52,500 nucleotides of DNA from Apostichopus japonicus (taxonomy: Eukaryota > Echinodermata > Holothuroidea > Aspidochirotida > Stichopodidae), in the NCBI RefSeq assembly GCF_037975245.1, contig NC_092569.1, positions 12,900,001 through 12,952,500 on the forward strand, in the 5' to 3' direction. The translations under genes were made by a program, and so were the position numbers. This document shows, in pieces, positions 25,792-39,406 of the stretch. The notes beneath the pieces are model-generated. The model was not told the origin of the DNA, did no database searches, and saw nothing but the letters and a program-made list of their open reading frames with translations. Numbering within the stretch: the stretch's first letter is position 1; every line of letters begins with the position of its first letter.

Positions 25792-27997
25792 GATCCAGGT
25801 TTTATGAGTTCAGTGCAGTAGAAGTATGGCCAGCTGAGTTGTGAAACAGAGTCAGGTGTTGTCATACAGTGTTGCCTGAGCACAAATTTTGTACCTCATG
25901 AATACTACAACGGTAGTCTCATGCCCTGTAGACTACTCTTCTGCAACGTCATTTTCCAGGAGCTCCCCTTTGCCCACCCTCTTCATACTATTGTTCTATT
26001 GATGTTAAAAATAATTTCTATTAACATTGTCGGTTCTGAAAATTTGAATGGAAATATGAATTGCAAATTATTTTAGGGATACCATGCTCAGTGAGGTTCC
26101 ACGTGGGGTAAAATGAAGTCTGGAGATGAAAATGGTTTGAATATCAAGCAAGCAAGACACTTTAATATATCTTCAGCCGTAGTTTTTTATCACACATTTT
26201 CACTTGCCGTACCTATTGCCAATTCTCCCCAGGAGTCTTCACATTGGATACCTTTTCTACTGTTTCATGGATTAGTACTTGGTTCGTTATTATAGGTTTT
26301 TATTATTAGCCAGTGAAACAGACAGTCCTCAAACTGTGGGATGCAACCCACCTCCAGGTCCCCAAAACCATTTTTTATCAAAATGTTGTAAAATGTATCT
26401 GCCATTTTCAGCTTGCCAACAAAGCTTTTTTTTATCATTTTGGTTACCATCAAGTCCTTGGTTGAATAGTTTTCATGCATTCTAATTTCTCAGCATCGGT
26501 TTGGTTAACCGGTGGGTTGAGACCAACTCCTTGGTGAAGATCACATGTCAGGAGCTAGCTGCTTCTCTTTACTGCAGTTGAGATGCAGAAACAAAGTCAG
26601 GTTGAGAAACTTGAGTAACTTTAAGTAGCTTTCACAGTGACAAATGACTGGTCTGAACGTACATGTTCACAAATTTGCTCTATAATCTTCTTGGGCAATG
26701 TATATAGCCTTTTAAGGGCCCTCTACACTGGAAGGGTGCTGTGGAGGGGACAGTTCCTAACTAATAGTTTGTGCAGCAATGACTTTCACCAGGGTGTAGT
26801 GTTGCCAACCTCCCCCACCCCCTTCCCAATATCCGAATCTCAGATATCTGTCAGATGGCATTCTCTGAAAGTTTGCCTCATCTCTCTGGTGATTATGAGC
26901 AGGTTAAGAAAGGCACAAATAGCATTGCAAAAGTGAATATACTTGGACAGTTTCTCAATTTTCCTGTTGAAGTCCAGGAGTGACTTCATGTGTACATCAG
27001 TTTTAAAATGTCTGACAAAACTTATTGATATGGAGGACTAGAATCATGTAACACTCAACTCTTTGTTATGTCCGATCCTCCAGTGTACTTATGTAACAGA
27101 CCTGTGCACACATTACTACTGTCAACCATGATTTTGATACAAATTTTATTCAATTTTAAAATCATAAAGATATTACATTTGAGGCAAAGGATCCCACCAT
27201 GAGCACTCCTGTGCCAGTTGTTTTGGAAAGCAACTCATCTCACCATATTATTTTTTTTTAAATCTATCAAGTGTAATGTAATTCAGTCTGTATGGACACT
27301 GGATTAAGTTTGGCAATGTGGTTACAGACAGGTATTCATGTTTTTGAGAAATGACAAGAGTAAAGAATGGTGAAGAAATATTTTTTACTTTTTTGAACAG
27401 AAATAAATAAATTATATTAAAAAAAAACTGTTTCTTCGTCATTACCTTGCTATAGTACATGAGATAGTGTTGACAGAGCTTGAAAGCAATTTAACATTTG
27501 TAAATTGATGAGGTATCTCCACCATCCTCTCCCCCACCCCCCAAATGCCCCACCCCCCCCAAATGAATTGTAGGGAGTTAATTTCCATAAACTTCCAAAA
27601 TGACTAGACCGATTTGCTCCAGAACAGAGAGAAAGGATGTATGAAAGAGGATGGACAATGAAGACAGTTTAGAAAAAGAATGTAAAAGATTTTGATGGTC
27701 AAGTTGTGGAATACTGTTTGATAAAAATTTCATATCTTTCGAGTTTCCAGAAAGGAGAAGTTGATATCGATTCTGATAATTTCTTGATTCAACAGCGAAG
27801 TAAGAATTTTGATCACTTTCTCAGAGAAATAATAATAACTTTTAATAAAGAAGTCATCCATATTGACCCCAAAGATTGCTGTCGAGTCAAATATTGTTCA
27901 ACGTGCATCATCTTCAACAAGCATTGCTTACTGCCACCCTCATCAGAGGCAGACCTTTACTCCCTATGCCTTAAAGGTCTGCTGTATAGACCCCAGC
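25792..27997. other. TGS1 3' flank, no further gene recognised
   Basis: Holds possible 3' UTR and C-rich runs at 27530-27560. The ORF at 27706 runs into the MITE at 27998 and has no family signature. Confidence 0.4.
27402..27407 (+). terminator. Possible TGS1 polyadenylation signal
   Basis: AATAAA on the plus strand about 1.6 kb after the TGS1 stop. Intervening sequence 25792-27400 has no gene I recognise and may be 3' UTR. The true cleavage site is not determined. Confidence 0.3.
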
Positions 27998-28536
27998 CAG
28001 TGGCGGTGCCAAGGGGGGCTTGGGGGTTCTTTAGCCCCCCCACTGAAGTAGTCAGCCCCCCCATTAGCCCCCCCAACTGAAATAGGCAAAAAAAAGTGAA
28101 TGTCAATGACCAACAGGTGTTCTCATACGGCAATGTCGTGTGCGTTTCACAAACAGCGTGTATACAGACTAAAACAGGAGTTGTGTCAGAGAGCGCGATA
28201 TAATAATTGAGCAAAGGAATTGGATCTATCACAGCAGGTAATATTTTAGTGATACGAAAACTGTGAATTGGTATCTTCCATTCTTATTTGACTAGTTACT
28301 CACAAAAAAATGCATATATTTGGAGAAATTTTCAGGTGACAAAAGCCTCGCTAAATGCCACCATTTTGCATGTAGGCCTTTCCAGGATTGGGAAAAATTT
28401 CAAAAGGGGAGGGGGGCACCCCCTCCCCTTATACCCCTCCCCCAGGACGGCGATCACTCAATCTTGTAAGCCACCCCAAAAATTGGCTCAGCCCCCCCTT
28501 AGCCTCCCCAACTAAAAATTCCTGCCGCCGCCACTG
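27998..28536. mobile_element. hAT-type MITE
   Basis: Ends CAGTGGCGGTGCC and, inverted, CCGCCGCCACTG. It is flanked by 8-bp direct repeats with one mismatch (ACCCCAGC at 27990-27997, ATCCCAGC at 28537-28544). The interior is rich in C runs near both ends and carries no transposase. The ends and duplication size fit a non-autonomous hAT element. Confidence 0.85.
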
Positions 28537-28544
28537 ATCCCAGC

Positions 28545-29704
28545 TATAGCAAGCTATCATGGAAAAATTTCTTGAAATTATGTAATCGACCTGCCTTAGT
28601 CATAAAGGTTATCGTTGACCAGAGTAATATCGTTATGCCCCTTGAGCACCGTTATCGGAGGATATGTCTGCGCTTTATAAATCCTCATTATTATTAGTAA
28701 ATAGGGAGATATCTGACACGGCCTGTCATTTTTTAATCAAAAACACTAAATGAAACAAAAACAAATAATGTCTTACTTCATCTGTATATTATAACACATT
28801 GCAATAAACTTCAAAATGGTGTTAAACAACACAACCATTTGCCTAAAAATTGTACAAAACCAGCATTATATTCAAATTTCCATGCGTGGTAAGAATTTCC
28901 ATGGTATAACTTTGTCCATTGTTAACATTTCAAGCATGTGGTGGAAAGGATGTCACCTAGATTTCCTGGTCTGAGTCAACCATGTGGTTGTTTATAATTG
29001 TGGTGATGAACATCAGTACTTGCTTATTACAATGATATATTAAACGGCTGGAGGTTGTACAATTTAAAGGTCGGGGTGGTCACAGGGCCGTTCGTTCAAT
29101 AGAACCAGGTTGCGGCTTCACGTAACACACACTAATTATGACGCTGGTCTGTGGAGTAAGAAAGAAGAATAGGGCATTGTACAAAGATATAAAACAATGT
29201 ATCGTTTGTATGTGTGGTTCCATCAATCAAAACCCATCCTGACTGCCATCACTCATCCCAGAAAAAAAGGGTTTTTTAAAAATTTATTTTTTTACCCCAA
29301 TTCTAATTTAACTCCCTATAGTCATGTCTGGGAATAATTGGAATGGTTAATATCTTCACAAAACTTACTTCTTACAGTAGCTTGCTGAATTTTGGTGGAT
29401 TTACTAGTGACCCTGGTGCCAGCTTGAGGCTTATGACAACATTAAATCATTCAGATAAAACTTAAAAACCTATCAAATGTAATTTGCTTTCTTTGACAAT
29501 GACACAGTAAATTTTCAAACCCAAGGTAAAGCCTACTGTATCACTGGCAAGCATGGCCTTTACAAATTGCAGTGCCATCCATGATTGCAGCATATATCTT
29601 CAAAAGATTCCCCTGCCCCTTCCTCCCTCAATACCCAATTTACCCCCAAAACTTATGCTTATGCCCCCCTGTTTCTCCTCCCCCCACACCTGTTTCTCCC
29701 CCAC
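28545..29704. other. Intergenic, nothing recognised
   Basis: AT-rich sequence between two MITEs without a supported exon, RNA gene or repeat array. Confidence 0.5.
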
Positions 29705-29712
29705 CCACTATC

Positions 29713-30080
29713 CAGTGGAGGAGCGTCGATACAGTCAGGGGGGCCGGATGACCCCCCTGACGGACTCAAATGGACTGCTGGCACCCTTTTCAGCTTTTTA
29801 CCACTTTTTACTTATTCGCGATTGACTTTTTCATTGCGTTCTCATGTACCTATTGACGTTTGTCACATTTTGTTGGCGATGACACCTATTTATTCTTCAT
29901 TTATCTGCAAATTAGCAAGGCCTGGAAAGGGTAATTTCCAGCGATCTAGGGAGTATCTTTACTCAAAAAATTTCTGAACGCTCCGCGCCAACCTGTGGTG
30001 GCGCTCCGCTTTGATAGTGTCAAAACCCCCCTAGGGACCATTCTCGACCCCCCTGACCAATACCCCTAGCTCCGCCACTG
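29713..30080. mobile_element. hAT-type MITE with perfect 8-bp duplication
   Basis: Ends CAGTGGAGGAGC and GCTCCGCCACTG (inverted), flanked by CCACTATC at 29705-29712 and 30081-30088. 368 bp, non-coding. A second copy of the same family lies inverted at 40484-40870. It sits just downstream of COX6C. Confidence 0.92.
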
Positions 30081-30138
30081 CCACTATCTGACTTTCCTTA
30101 TGTCCAAATTTCATCTATTTTGCAAAATGCACAATTGC

Positions 30139-30144
30139 TTTATT
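30139..30144 (-). terminator. COX6C polyadenylation signal
   Basis: AATAAA on the minus strand, about 105 nt after the COX6C stop codon and before the MITE at 30080. Confidence 0.6.
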
Positions 30145-30248
30145 TGTCAAGTCCAGACCTAACGGAAACTACTGGTGAAGCAGATCGCTCTTTTCTTTTA
30201 ATTTGACTAACATTTGTTTACAATAGATAAAAGGATTGATAAGATAGC

Positions 30249-31918
<1,670 letters not shown>

Positions 31919-31933
31919 GGCTAAGTCTTGTAC

Positions 31934-34044
31934 CTATTGGGAGGAAGAAAAGAACATGTTGATGGCATGCTAGTATTGGCTGTACAGTACCTTTATTAAC
32001 TTTACCTGATAAAATTTCCTTAGTTAGTGTACACTTCTCATAATAGGAATTGTTCCACCATGATGATATGGCAGGATACAAAAACCACAGAAACACATAG
32101 TGAGATGTTATAACATTCAAATATCTTATTATGTACATCCATTCTTTAATTCAATTATGTCTAGCAAAAACTTCATGTTTCATTCATGATTCATTCATGT
32201 TTCTTATGTGGATCCAAAAGTCAACGACTGGTAAAATTATGTTGTAACTGCTCATGAATATATCATCACTTTATTTCAGTAGTTCTTTAAATTTCATCGA
32301 CAATCACAGCCTGTTGTTTGGCACCACAAACAAATGTGCACCCTTTTTACCATTTCACTTTTCAATTTTGAAGGTATGCACATGTATCAACATTACTGTA
32401 CTGTATTTAATCATATGAAGCAATGTACTACCAACAATAAATGGCAAGATTCACCCTTCTAAACTGTGAACCTTCATTATCCGGTTGTTTTCCATATCTG
32501 GACTGCCTATGGGCGTGACATGTCTTGATAGTCCATGGTATTTCATGTGGTAAATAATTTGGAAACTAAGTTCATGTACCAGTTGGTTAAATATCTAGGC
32601 CCTATGTAGTTGACAGCTGCACTGATACACACTGTAGTCTGTAATTGCTATGTTTGACAGTAAATTTAAACACCTATTTTTAACAGTTTTCTATTGTATA
32701 GCCTGTAACAAAATGGCAAAACTTGTTACTGTGAAGAAAGAAAACACCCATCAATTGTTATTATTTTTCAAGAATGATTTCACCCACTTTGTCAATATAC
32801 TTTAATGTACATTATGTTAGGGAGATGCTTCCTTGTTTCAAGAATTTTGACTCGATACCTGTAGGCCTGTAACTTAGTTATAATAGCCAAGTGGGCTGCA
32901 CTAGCCTTTCTTGTACGCATATATGCACTAGCCAGTCTGTAGCCTTGGAGGCTAGCTTTAACCTACCATCCTTAAACTTCAGACATAGGTTAGCCCAACT
33001 TGGCATATTTTCCAATTTCCATTTCCACTGTGAGAACTTCAAGAAAATTTCAGGAAAAATGCTGAGCATTACCTTTTAAGACCAAAGCATAGCTACAAGG
33101 CTACATTACCTAAGGCTTAAGCCTAGCCTTAATAGTATCCTCCAGCTAATTAGACTTAGAAGAGTATCAATACTAGAAATAGCCTGGCCTATATCATTCA
33201 TTGTTGGGAGCCATTGTGTTTGTTGCTGATTTGGTGAGATTTTGTCAGTATGTCTAATAAGTGTTTACTGAAAACATTACTCTAGTAACTTAGTGCTACT
33301 ACTTACTAGGCTAGAGTAGTACGAGTTGCTAATACTAGTAAGTACAAGGCTAGGCCAAGCCTAGTCTGCGTTGGATCTAACGTTAGGCTAAAGTCTTGTG
33401 AGTACTGCCTTGGAAAGAGCAGTAAAAATATGATCGCGGCACTTGCGCTTAACTAGAATAGGCTTATAATTTGGGGAACTATTACTTATATCTCTGTTTC
33501 CTTCTTCATGGTGTGGTTATTCTTACCTTCGAGTCCTCTTATGAAAAATGTTATGGGCAAAGTCACACACTGTTTGATACACACTCACAGTATACTGAGT
33601 ATGCTTAGCGCTGAGTACAGAATACGTTCTGTTAGGATTGGTGTCGCCATTCAAGAATGTAACACAAGTGTACACATTGCACGTACACCATGCATAGGTC
33701 ATTTGTATGTAGAGGAAAGTGGATGTATATATCAGCCTTCAGATACGGCAACTGAACGAGGACCGTTGACAAAATAGTTTGAAGAAGTCATGGGGGATCC
33801 AGCCCTACCATCAACCTCACCCCAAAATTCAACAGTAGTAGCGATGCAAATAGTAATAGTACCTAATTTTATACCTTATTTGAAGTATACTTCATTAAAA
33901 AAAAAAACCTTCTTAATAAAATCCTTGGATCCGCTGCTGAAATCTCATCTAAAATGTGATACCAAGCGTCAATGCTGTGTATTTTAAAACTTTTGCAAAT
34001 GACACACGTAGCCTAGGCCTGTACAATAAAGGAAACCTTACCGT
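31934..34044. other. COX6C upstream region, no other gene recognised
   Basis: No coding exon is supported. 33080-33420 is dense in AGGCTA/TAGCCT words. The COX6C promoter and first non-coding exon probably lie somewhere here; I could not locate them. Confidence 0.4.
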
Positions 34045-34052
34045 ATGTAATA

Positions 34053-36030
34053 CAGAGTTGGGGACTCGAGTCAGGGACTCGGACTCGAGTCCGACTCGAG
34101 TCGCAAATTTTAGAACTTGAGACTCGACTCGAGACTCGGCTGTCAGAGACTTGGGACTTGACTTGCATGAGACTTGCCCAAAAAGTTAGCAAAGACTTGG
34201 GACTTGACTTGAGACTTGCCTTCAAAAGACTCGGTTTTTCTACTAGAGACTTGTTTGTATTTCACAATTTTCTAATCATTAAATAACTTCATAAGTTGAT
34301 ATCGATAATAAATAATTATGGTTTCGTGTACGCAGGGCCGTCTTAAGTGATCACCGGGCCGTGGGCCCGGCAATGGAGCGGGGCCCATCAATCAAGTGAG
34401 TTCGAAAAAAGTTGCGTGAAAAATTGACATCCTTGACAATCGCTCAAGCATAGACATGCCTGCATTTACCACCCCTCCCTATGTCGCGCATAAAGCATAA
34501 AACTTTAGCTGAATAGCATACGTGATATATCTAAAAAATGAAATACATTATAGAAGAGAAATCTTCCAGTTGCCCTCCATCCCTTCCCTAACAATACTGG
34601 ACTTACCATTTGTAACACCCATGTGTTGAGTCTTTCAACTGAGAGGGAGGTGTAGGCGGTTTTACACTATCTAACGCAACGTAGTCGCCAAGAACATGAA
34701 GTATTTTTAAGGGAGGGCCCGAGGAACATGAACTTATAGCATGCTCCTCATGGTGAAACATAATTGCACCTATTAGGTGAATTGAGTGTACTGTTAATAG
34801 TAGGAGAGACTAGCGTAGGTTCTTATGACCAACTAGACCGGTTTCTGCTTTCAAACTTCATAGGAGGAGCTTCATCAGTAGTAGCCTTTGAATATTTTAT
34901 ATTCGGCCTGGGCGTCTCATTCTCAAAATGCATCTATTTTCTGTGCACAAGTTTTTATGGACTCATGGTGCAGCTATAAGAGCATCTAAAAGAGCTTCGT
35001 GTGAACCTTGAGAGTCAGCTGATTCTTCGTTAGTACGAATTGAGTTAACAAGTAAATCTTTGAGATTTTGGGCCCTATTGTAGGCTAGAATCGGTTCTTT
35101 TGGAAACAGTTTGGATAATTGTTGCGTGTTGCGAGATTAAGTGCCAATGTTTCTAAAGTGTTTTTTTCAAATGCGTGGTTTTGATATGGGGTGTAAAGGT
35201 GAGCTTGAACACAAGTGGTGGTTACTTTTGTTTAGGTTTGGTAGTGAGGTATTGCCCACGGTTTTCAAATTTTATGCCTTTCGTGGCTGAGGCAATTTCC
35301 TCTTTCTTATAGTTACGGAGTAACAGTTTCTCTGTGTAAGCCTTCGGGGCATTGTATATTCCAGGGTTGCCAACTCAGATTTGAATATTTAATGTCAAAC
35401 TCTCAAGTGTTTCACCAACTCTCGTCACAAGTTGTCAAGTATCGAATTCAATCAGGCATAATGGCCTATTCAATAAGTTTTCCTCCCAGATTAAGACACG
35501 GGGTTACTGTGATTGCGGGGCCCCTGACATCGCGGGGCCCTGGGCCAGGGCCCAGTGGGCCCATGCGTTAAGACGGCCCTGCGTGTACGCTCGAATTACG
35601 AGCGCCCAACGACGACTACAGGCGTTTCCATAACTACCATTGGCTTGGTTGAATATTCCATCCAGGGCTGCTGTTTGGCTGAAAGTTGGCCTTTTTCAAT
35701 AAAACAGTGGCTAGCAAATTTTGAGTTAATTTCTTCCGTGGCGTGTGCCCCGGTTTTGCTATTCGGCTGTTTAATTTATACCACATAATTCTTGGAACAC
35801 TGTTACATTATTCGTAGCCTGCATCAATAACTTCAAAGACTTGAGACTTGACTTGGGACTTGCTCATAGGGACTTGAGACTTGACTCGAGACTCGACCTC
35901 CAAAGACTTGAGACTTGACTTGAGACTCGCTCAAAATTTTCAAGGTGACTTGAGACTTGACTTGAGACTTGCTGGTAAAGACTTGAGACTTGACTTGAGA
36001 CTTGCAGCTAGGGACTTGTTGACAACTCTG
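34053..36030. mobile_element. Outer hAT-like element, interrupted
   Basis: Flanked by perfect 8-bp repeats ATGTAATA (34045-34052 and 36031-36038). Ends CAGAGTTGGGGACTCGAGTC and, inverted, GTTGACAACTCTG. Both sub-terminal regions are made of short tandem words (GACTTGAGACTTGACT and GACTCGAGTC variants) at 34063-34255 and 35840-36018. Without the inner element it is about 720 bp. No transposase seen. Confidence 0.88.
34333..35581. mobile_element. Inner hAT-like element nested in the outer one
   Basis: Flanked by perfect 8-bp repeats CGTGTACG (34325-34332 and 35582-35589). Ends CAGGGCCGTCTTAA and, inverted, TTAAGACGGCCCTG. 1,249 bp. It has GC-rich sub-terminal blocks (GGGCCC words) and a central region without a recognisable transposase, so it is probably non-autonomous or decayed. 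Confidence 0.92.
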
Positions 36031-36305
36031 ATGTAATAACTCTAAATAAATAATTTTGTAAGCATGCAACATGCATGCAAGAATCATGAAGCTAGTATCA
36101 ATGAAACGTTCCATGCATTATGTAAGTATACTCACTGTGAACGGTTAGATTTTGAACGTTTTTGTAGAATATTTCTCAATTGAATGGTTGGTGACCATTT
36201 TATTGCAATCACTCAGTATTTTACTCGACAGAGTTCAATTATCTAGCTTGGAGTAGGCCAGCTACACAAGATCAATAAGTACAAGTTTCAGTACATATAT
36301 ATATA

Positions 36306-36635
36306 CAGTGGCGTAGGAAGGTACTTTTGAGTGGGGGGGCTGAAGACTGATGGCCGGCCTGGGGGAGGGGTCTAAGGCATTTCCAGGTGGCCTCAGATGC
36401 AATTTGGTGCAATATAGCACACTTCAACACCCACTCCATTTTGTAAAGAATTTTGCATTTTCACCTGGCCTTAGATGCAATTTGGTGCTTCAAATGAGAT
36501 TTTTTTTCTCATTTGGAAATGAAAAAGGGGTTTTCTGACTTGCGGAGCGGGGGGGCGGAACGATACTTCCGCCCCCCCCCCATATTTTTCACTGGGGGGC
36601 TGGCGCCCCCAACCCCCCCGGTTCCTACGCCCTTG
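36306..36635. mobile_element. hAT-type MITE in a TA tract
   Basis: Ends CAGTGGCGTAGGAAGG and, inverted, GTTCCTACGCCCTTG, with TATATATA on both sides. It includes an internal repeat of a CAGATGCAATTTGGTGC-like segment (about 36391-36409 and 36471-36488) and G/C runs. Non-coding. Confidence 0.82.
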
Positions 36636-38851
36636 TATATATATATATATATATATATGCCTGGATTAGCTAAGTTCTGCTATCCGTTCGACAATCGGGC
36701 AGAGTGGGAGGGAGAGGGGTTTTCATTGACATTAATCAAGCAACCTATTACGGCTTCACATTGCGTGGAAAATTCATAAAGTAAAATACCTATGCCTTTT
36801 GCTAAAGCATTAAAAAATTGGGGGTTGGGGGAGGGGTGTGTAAGAAGATTCCTTAAAAGTGTTTTGCCTTTAAAAAGAGGAAGTTAATCTACTGATGTTG
36901 GTGGAAGATGCAAGTAGATCCTATATGTAATATAGCCTATGTACATTATTCATGCCCGGGCCACTTTCCAGATATTGGCTCATTCGATGGATACCATGTG
37001 TTGTAGCAAAGGTGAATCGAAGGGGGGGAGCGGATGTGGTGACATTGTTCGGCGCCGTTGGTCAAAACCTGCTTATTATTTATTATTTAAACTCTGTTGC
37101 TTATGTTAAGTTAGATTGGCTATGACTGCAACATCCCGGCCACGGAATTTACGTAGTAACTTAAGCTTTATTAAGACCGAGAAACATCTGATCTATATCA
37201 TGGGGGATTGATATTGCACGGTATTCGATCATCAACACTAAAAATGCATTTTATTCAGATACTATAGGGCATTCGCAGATCAAACAGAACATACACACGA
37301 AAAGACACAAAAAAAAATTGAAGTATTGATGCAATGATTTGAAATATTCTGATTATTATCAAGTTTGGAAACTGTCAAAATAAATAGTAAACAACAAAGA
37401 CGACTAAAAATGAACTACTACTTCGTATAACAGAAAATATTTTTTTAAATATAATTGATTGATTGTATTTTGATATGGAATGAAATACGTAGGATAATGT
37501 GTACTAAGACACCCCACCCCCACCCCCACCCCCACCCCCACCCCACCCCACCCCACCCCACCCCAAAGAACAAACAAGAAGAGGAAGAAGACAAAAAACA
37601 GTAAGAATCATGCAACATAAATCAATAGTACGAATCATTCGGTTACACGCAGTAACCCCTCAATTAAAGGGATGTTAACTTGCATTTAATTGGGCTGTGG
37701 CATGCTTAGATGTTATGTTTTCTGTTTTTTTTTTGTCTTTTCGTTTTGGGTTTTATTTTCTTTTAAGTTCATTTCCCAAATTGTTATCCAAAAGGTAAGA
37801 ATATTAATGGAAACAAGGGATAAACACTGCAGTGCACACCTTTATTGTCTGCAATGAGCAGCTGTGTTAATGGTACATATTTTGTCCGATGGGTGGTTCT
37901 AGTTTCATTTTGTGTTTACTATAGTGTCTGCACGCAGTTTGGTATAAACTCACGCCAATTTGTCGGTGGCTTGCTTAAAGCAGAATGGGTAGTTCATAAT
38001 TTCCTTTTTATCGATACTTAATCCCCCGGGCTCCATTGTGGCCCGGGCCACCGGCGACCTCACCGGTCGTAAAGGCTTGGTTACTCCGCTGTCTTTATAT
38101 ACTTTATGCGCGCTTTAAGTTCTTTCCAATGAACGCACATATTTTGTCATCTGAGAAACTGACAATAATTGAAAGTAGCGAATGTGCATGAAAGGGACAG
38201 AGGTGTGTTATAAATTTAAACGAATGGCTTTTTGGTAATAACAGCAGCTTGATTGATCCTATAATTACTGCGGCAATGCGGGGGTGATTTACGTCTTAAC
38301 TATATCTGAGGATGATATTAGGTTATTTACGCTCGAAGTTAATTTGATGCATTCGGTACAAAGAAATGTTCACAACTAATCAGAGAAAGTATTGAAGAAC
38401 GTTTACACAAGTAAACATTATTAACAACAACCAACATAGTGGAGATATAATTTTCAGAAATAAATTAAAACTTGTTTGAAAGACAAAGAACATGAAACTA
38501 TAGCTAAATAAATATTACTACATGATTTAAAATATAAAGCTACAATTATAATTGAATATTATTTGGAATGCGTATGTATATATGCGTATGTATATATATA
38601 GTCAATCTTGTTTATAAACATAACTAGGCTATATGTATATATATATATTTATAGATATAGATATAGATAAGGATAAAGCTATAATCGTACAGATATGGCC
38701 GGATTCCAAAATAATTTAAGATTCACTTGAAAAACAACGGGGGAAGAAACAAAATAAATAACACTAAATAACAACGAATTTAAAATCAGCCAGAATACAA
38801 CACATATCCCAACCAGTGAAGGTCTAGATAACATGATAAAAGCCACGTTCA
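36636..38851. other. Intergenic, no gene recognised
   Basis: Contains the C-rich tract at 37511-37565, a 40-bp TA-rich patch at 38573-38660 and otherwise unremarkable DNA. Confidence 0.5.
37511..37565. repeat. (CCCCCA)n/(CCCCA)n tract
   Basis: About 55 bp of C-runs separated by single A, first five or six C, later four. The minus strand reads TGGGGG/TGGGG repeats, able to form G-quadruplexes. It is too short and too internal to be a telomere. Confidence 0.95.
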
Positions 38852-38857
38852 TTTATT
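38852..38857 (-). terminator. Possible IL-17-like polyadenylation signal
   Basis: AATAAA on the minus strand about 37 nt after the IL-17-like stop codon. This would give a very short 3' UTR; another downstream signal may be used instead. Confidence 0.35.
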
Positions 38858-38893
38858 CAACCACGTAGTGGCATGCTGATGACGTCATTATGT

Positions 38894-39406
38894 CTATGCT
38901 GTGTGTGCACTTCTAGAAATGATAGGATCAACTTTGGAACAGGTGCATCCGACTGGTACCAGTTCAATGTCTAACATGTAGTGGTAGTCCCTGGTCTCGT
39001 TGACAAGTCGGACCTTACGTAGAACTTTCATCGGACGGATGATCTCACGGCATGTACCTTGGGTGGAAGAACCATTCCCCATGTCCATCAGACAGCCTGG
39101 ACACTGACAGACCGCTTTACTGATGGTAGCTGGACGTCTGTGATGGTCGTTGTGTTGGACCGTCTCCCATGGACAGGAACTGATGATGACGTCACCGTTA
39201 GGATTAGCAGTTAAGGGGCATGAGGTCTGTTGGCTGTTCAGCCATGTTCTCAAGTCTGCCCGCTTCTCGGTGAGCGATGGCTGGAGGTCACTAGTGCGCA
39301 TTGCTGCCAAAGACGCAATCGGTTCTAAGACATCCACTAGGATAAAGGAGAGAGTCCCAGATGCAGCCAGGAGGACAAGAACAGTGATAGGGAGGAAGGT
39401 GTTATT
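38894..39406 (-). CDS. IL-17-like main exon
   Basis: Encodes NNTFLPITVLVLLAASG through GCTCSKVDPIISRSAHTA and TGA. The open frame extends seven codons upstream through the acceptor (MFHLSFQ), but those bases are the polypyrimidine tract and AG of the splice site, so that Met is unlikely to be the start. Confidence 0.9.
   Translation of the reverse strand, partial: NNTFLPITVLVLLAASGTLSFILVDVLEPIASLAAMRTSDLQPSLTEKRADLRTWLNSQQTSCPLTANPNGDVIISSCPWETVQHNDHHRRPATISKAVCQCPGCLMDMGNGSSTQGTCREIIRPMKVLRKVRLVNETRDYHYMLDIELVPVGCTCSKVDPIISRSAHTA

Noticed and set aside
37511-37565. Interstitial telomere
   Set aside because: Units are CCCCCA/CCCCA, not the animal CCCTAA repeat, and only 55 bp long.
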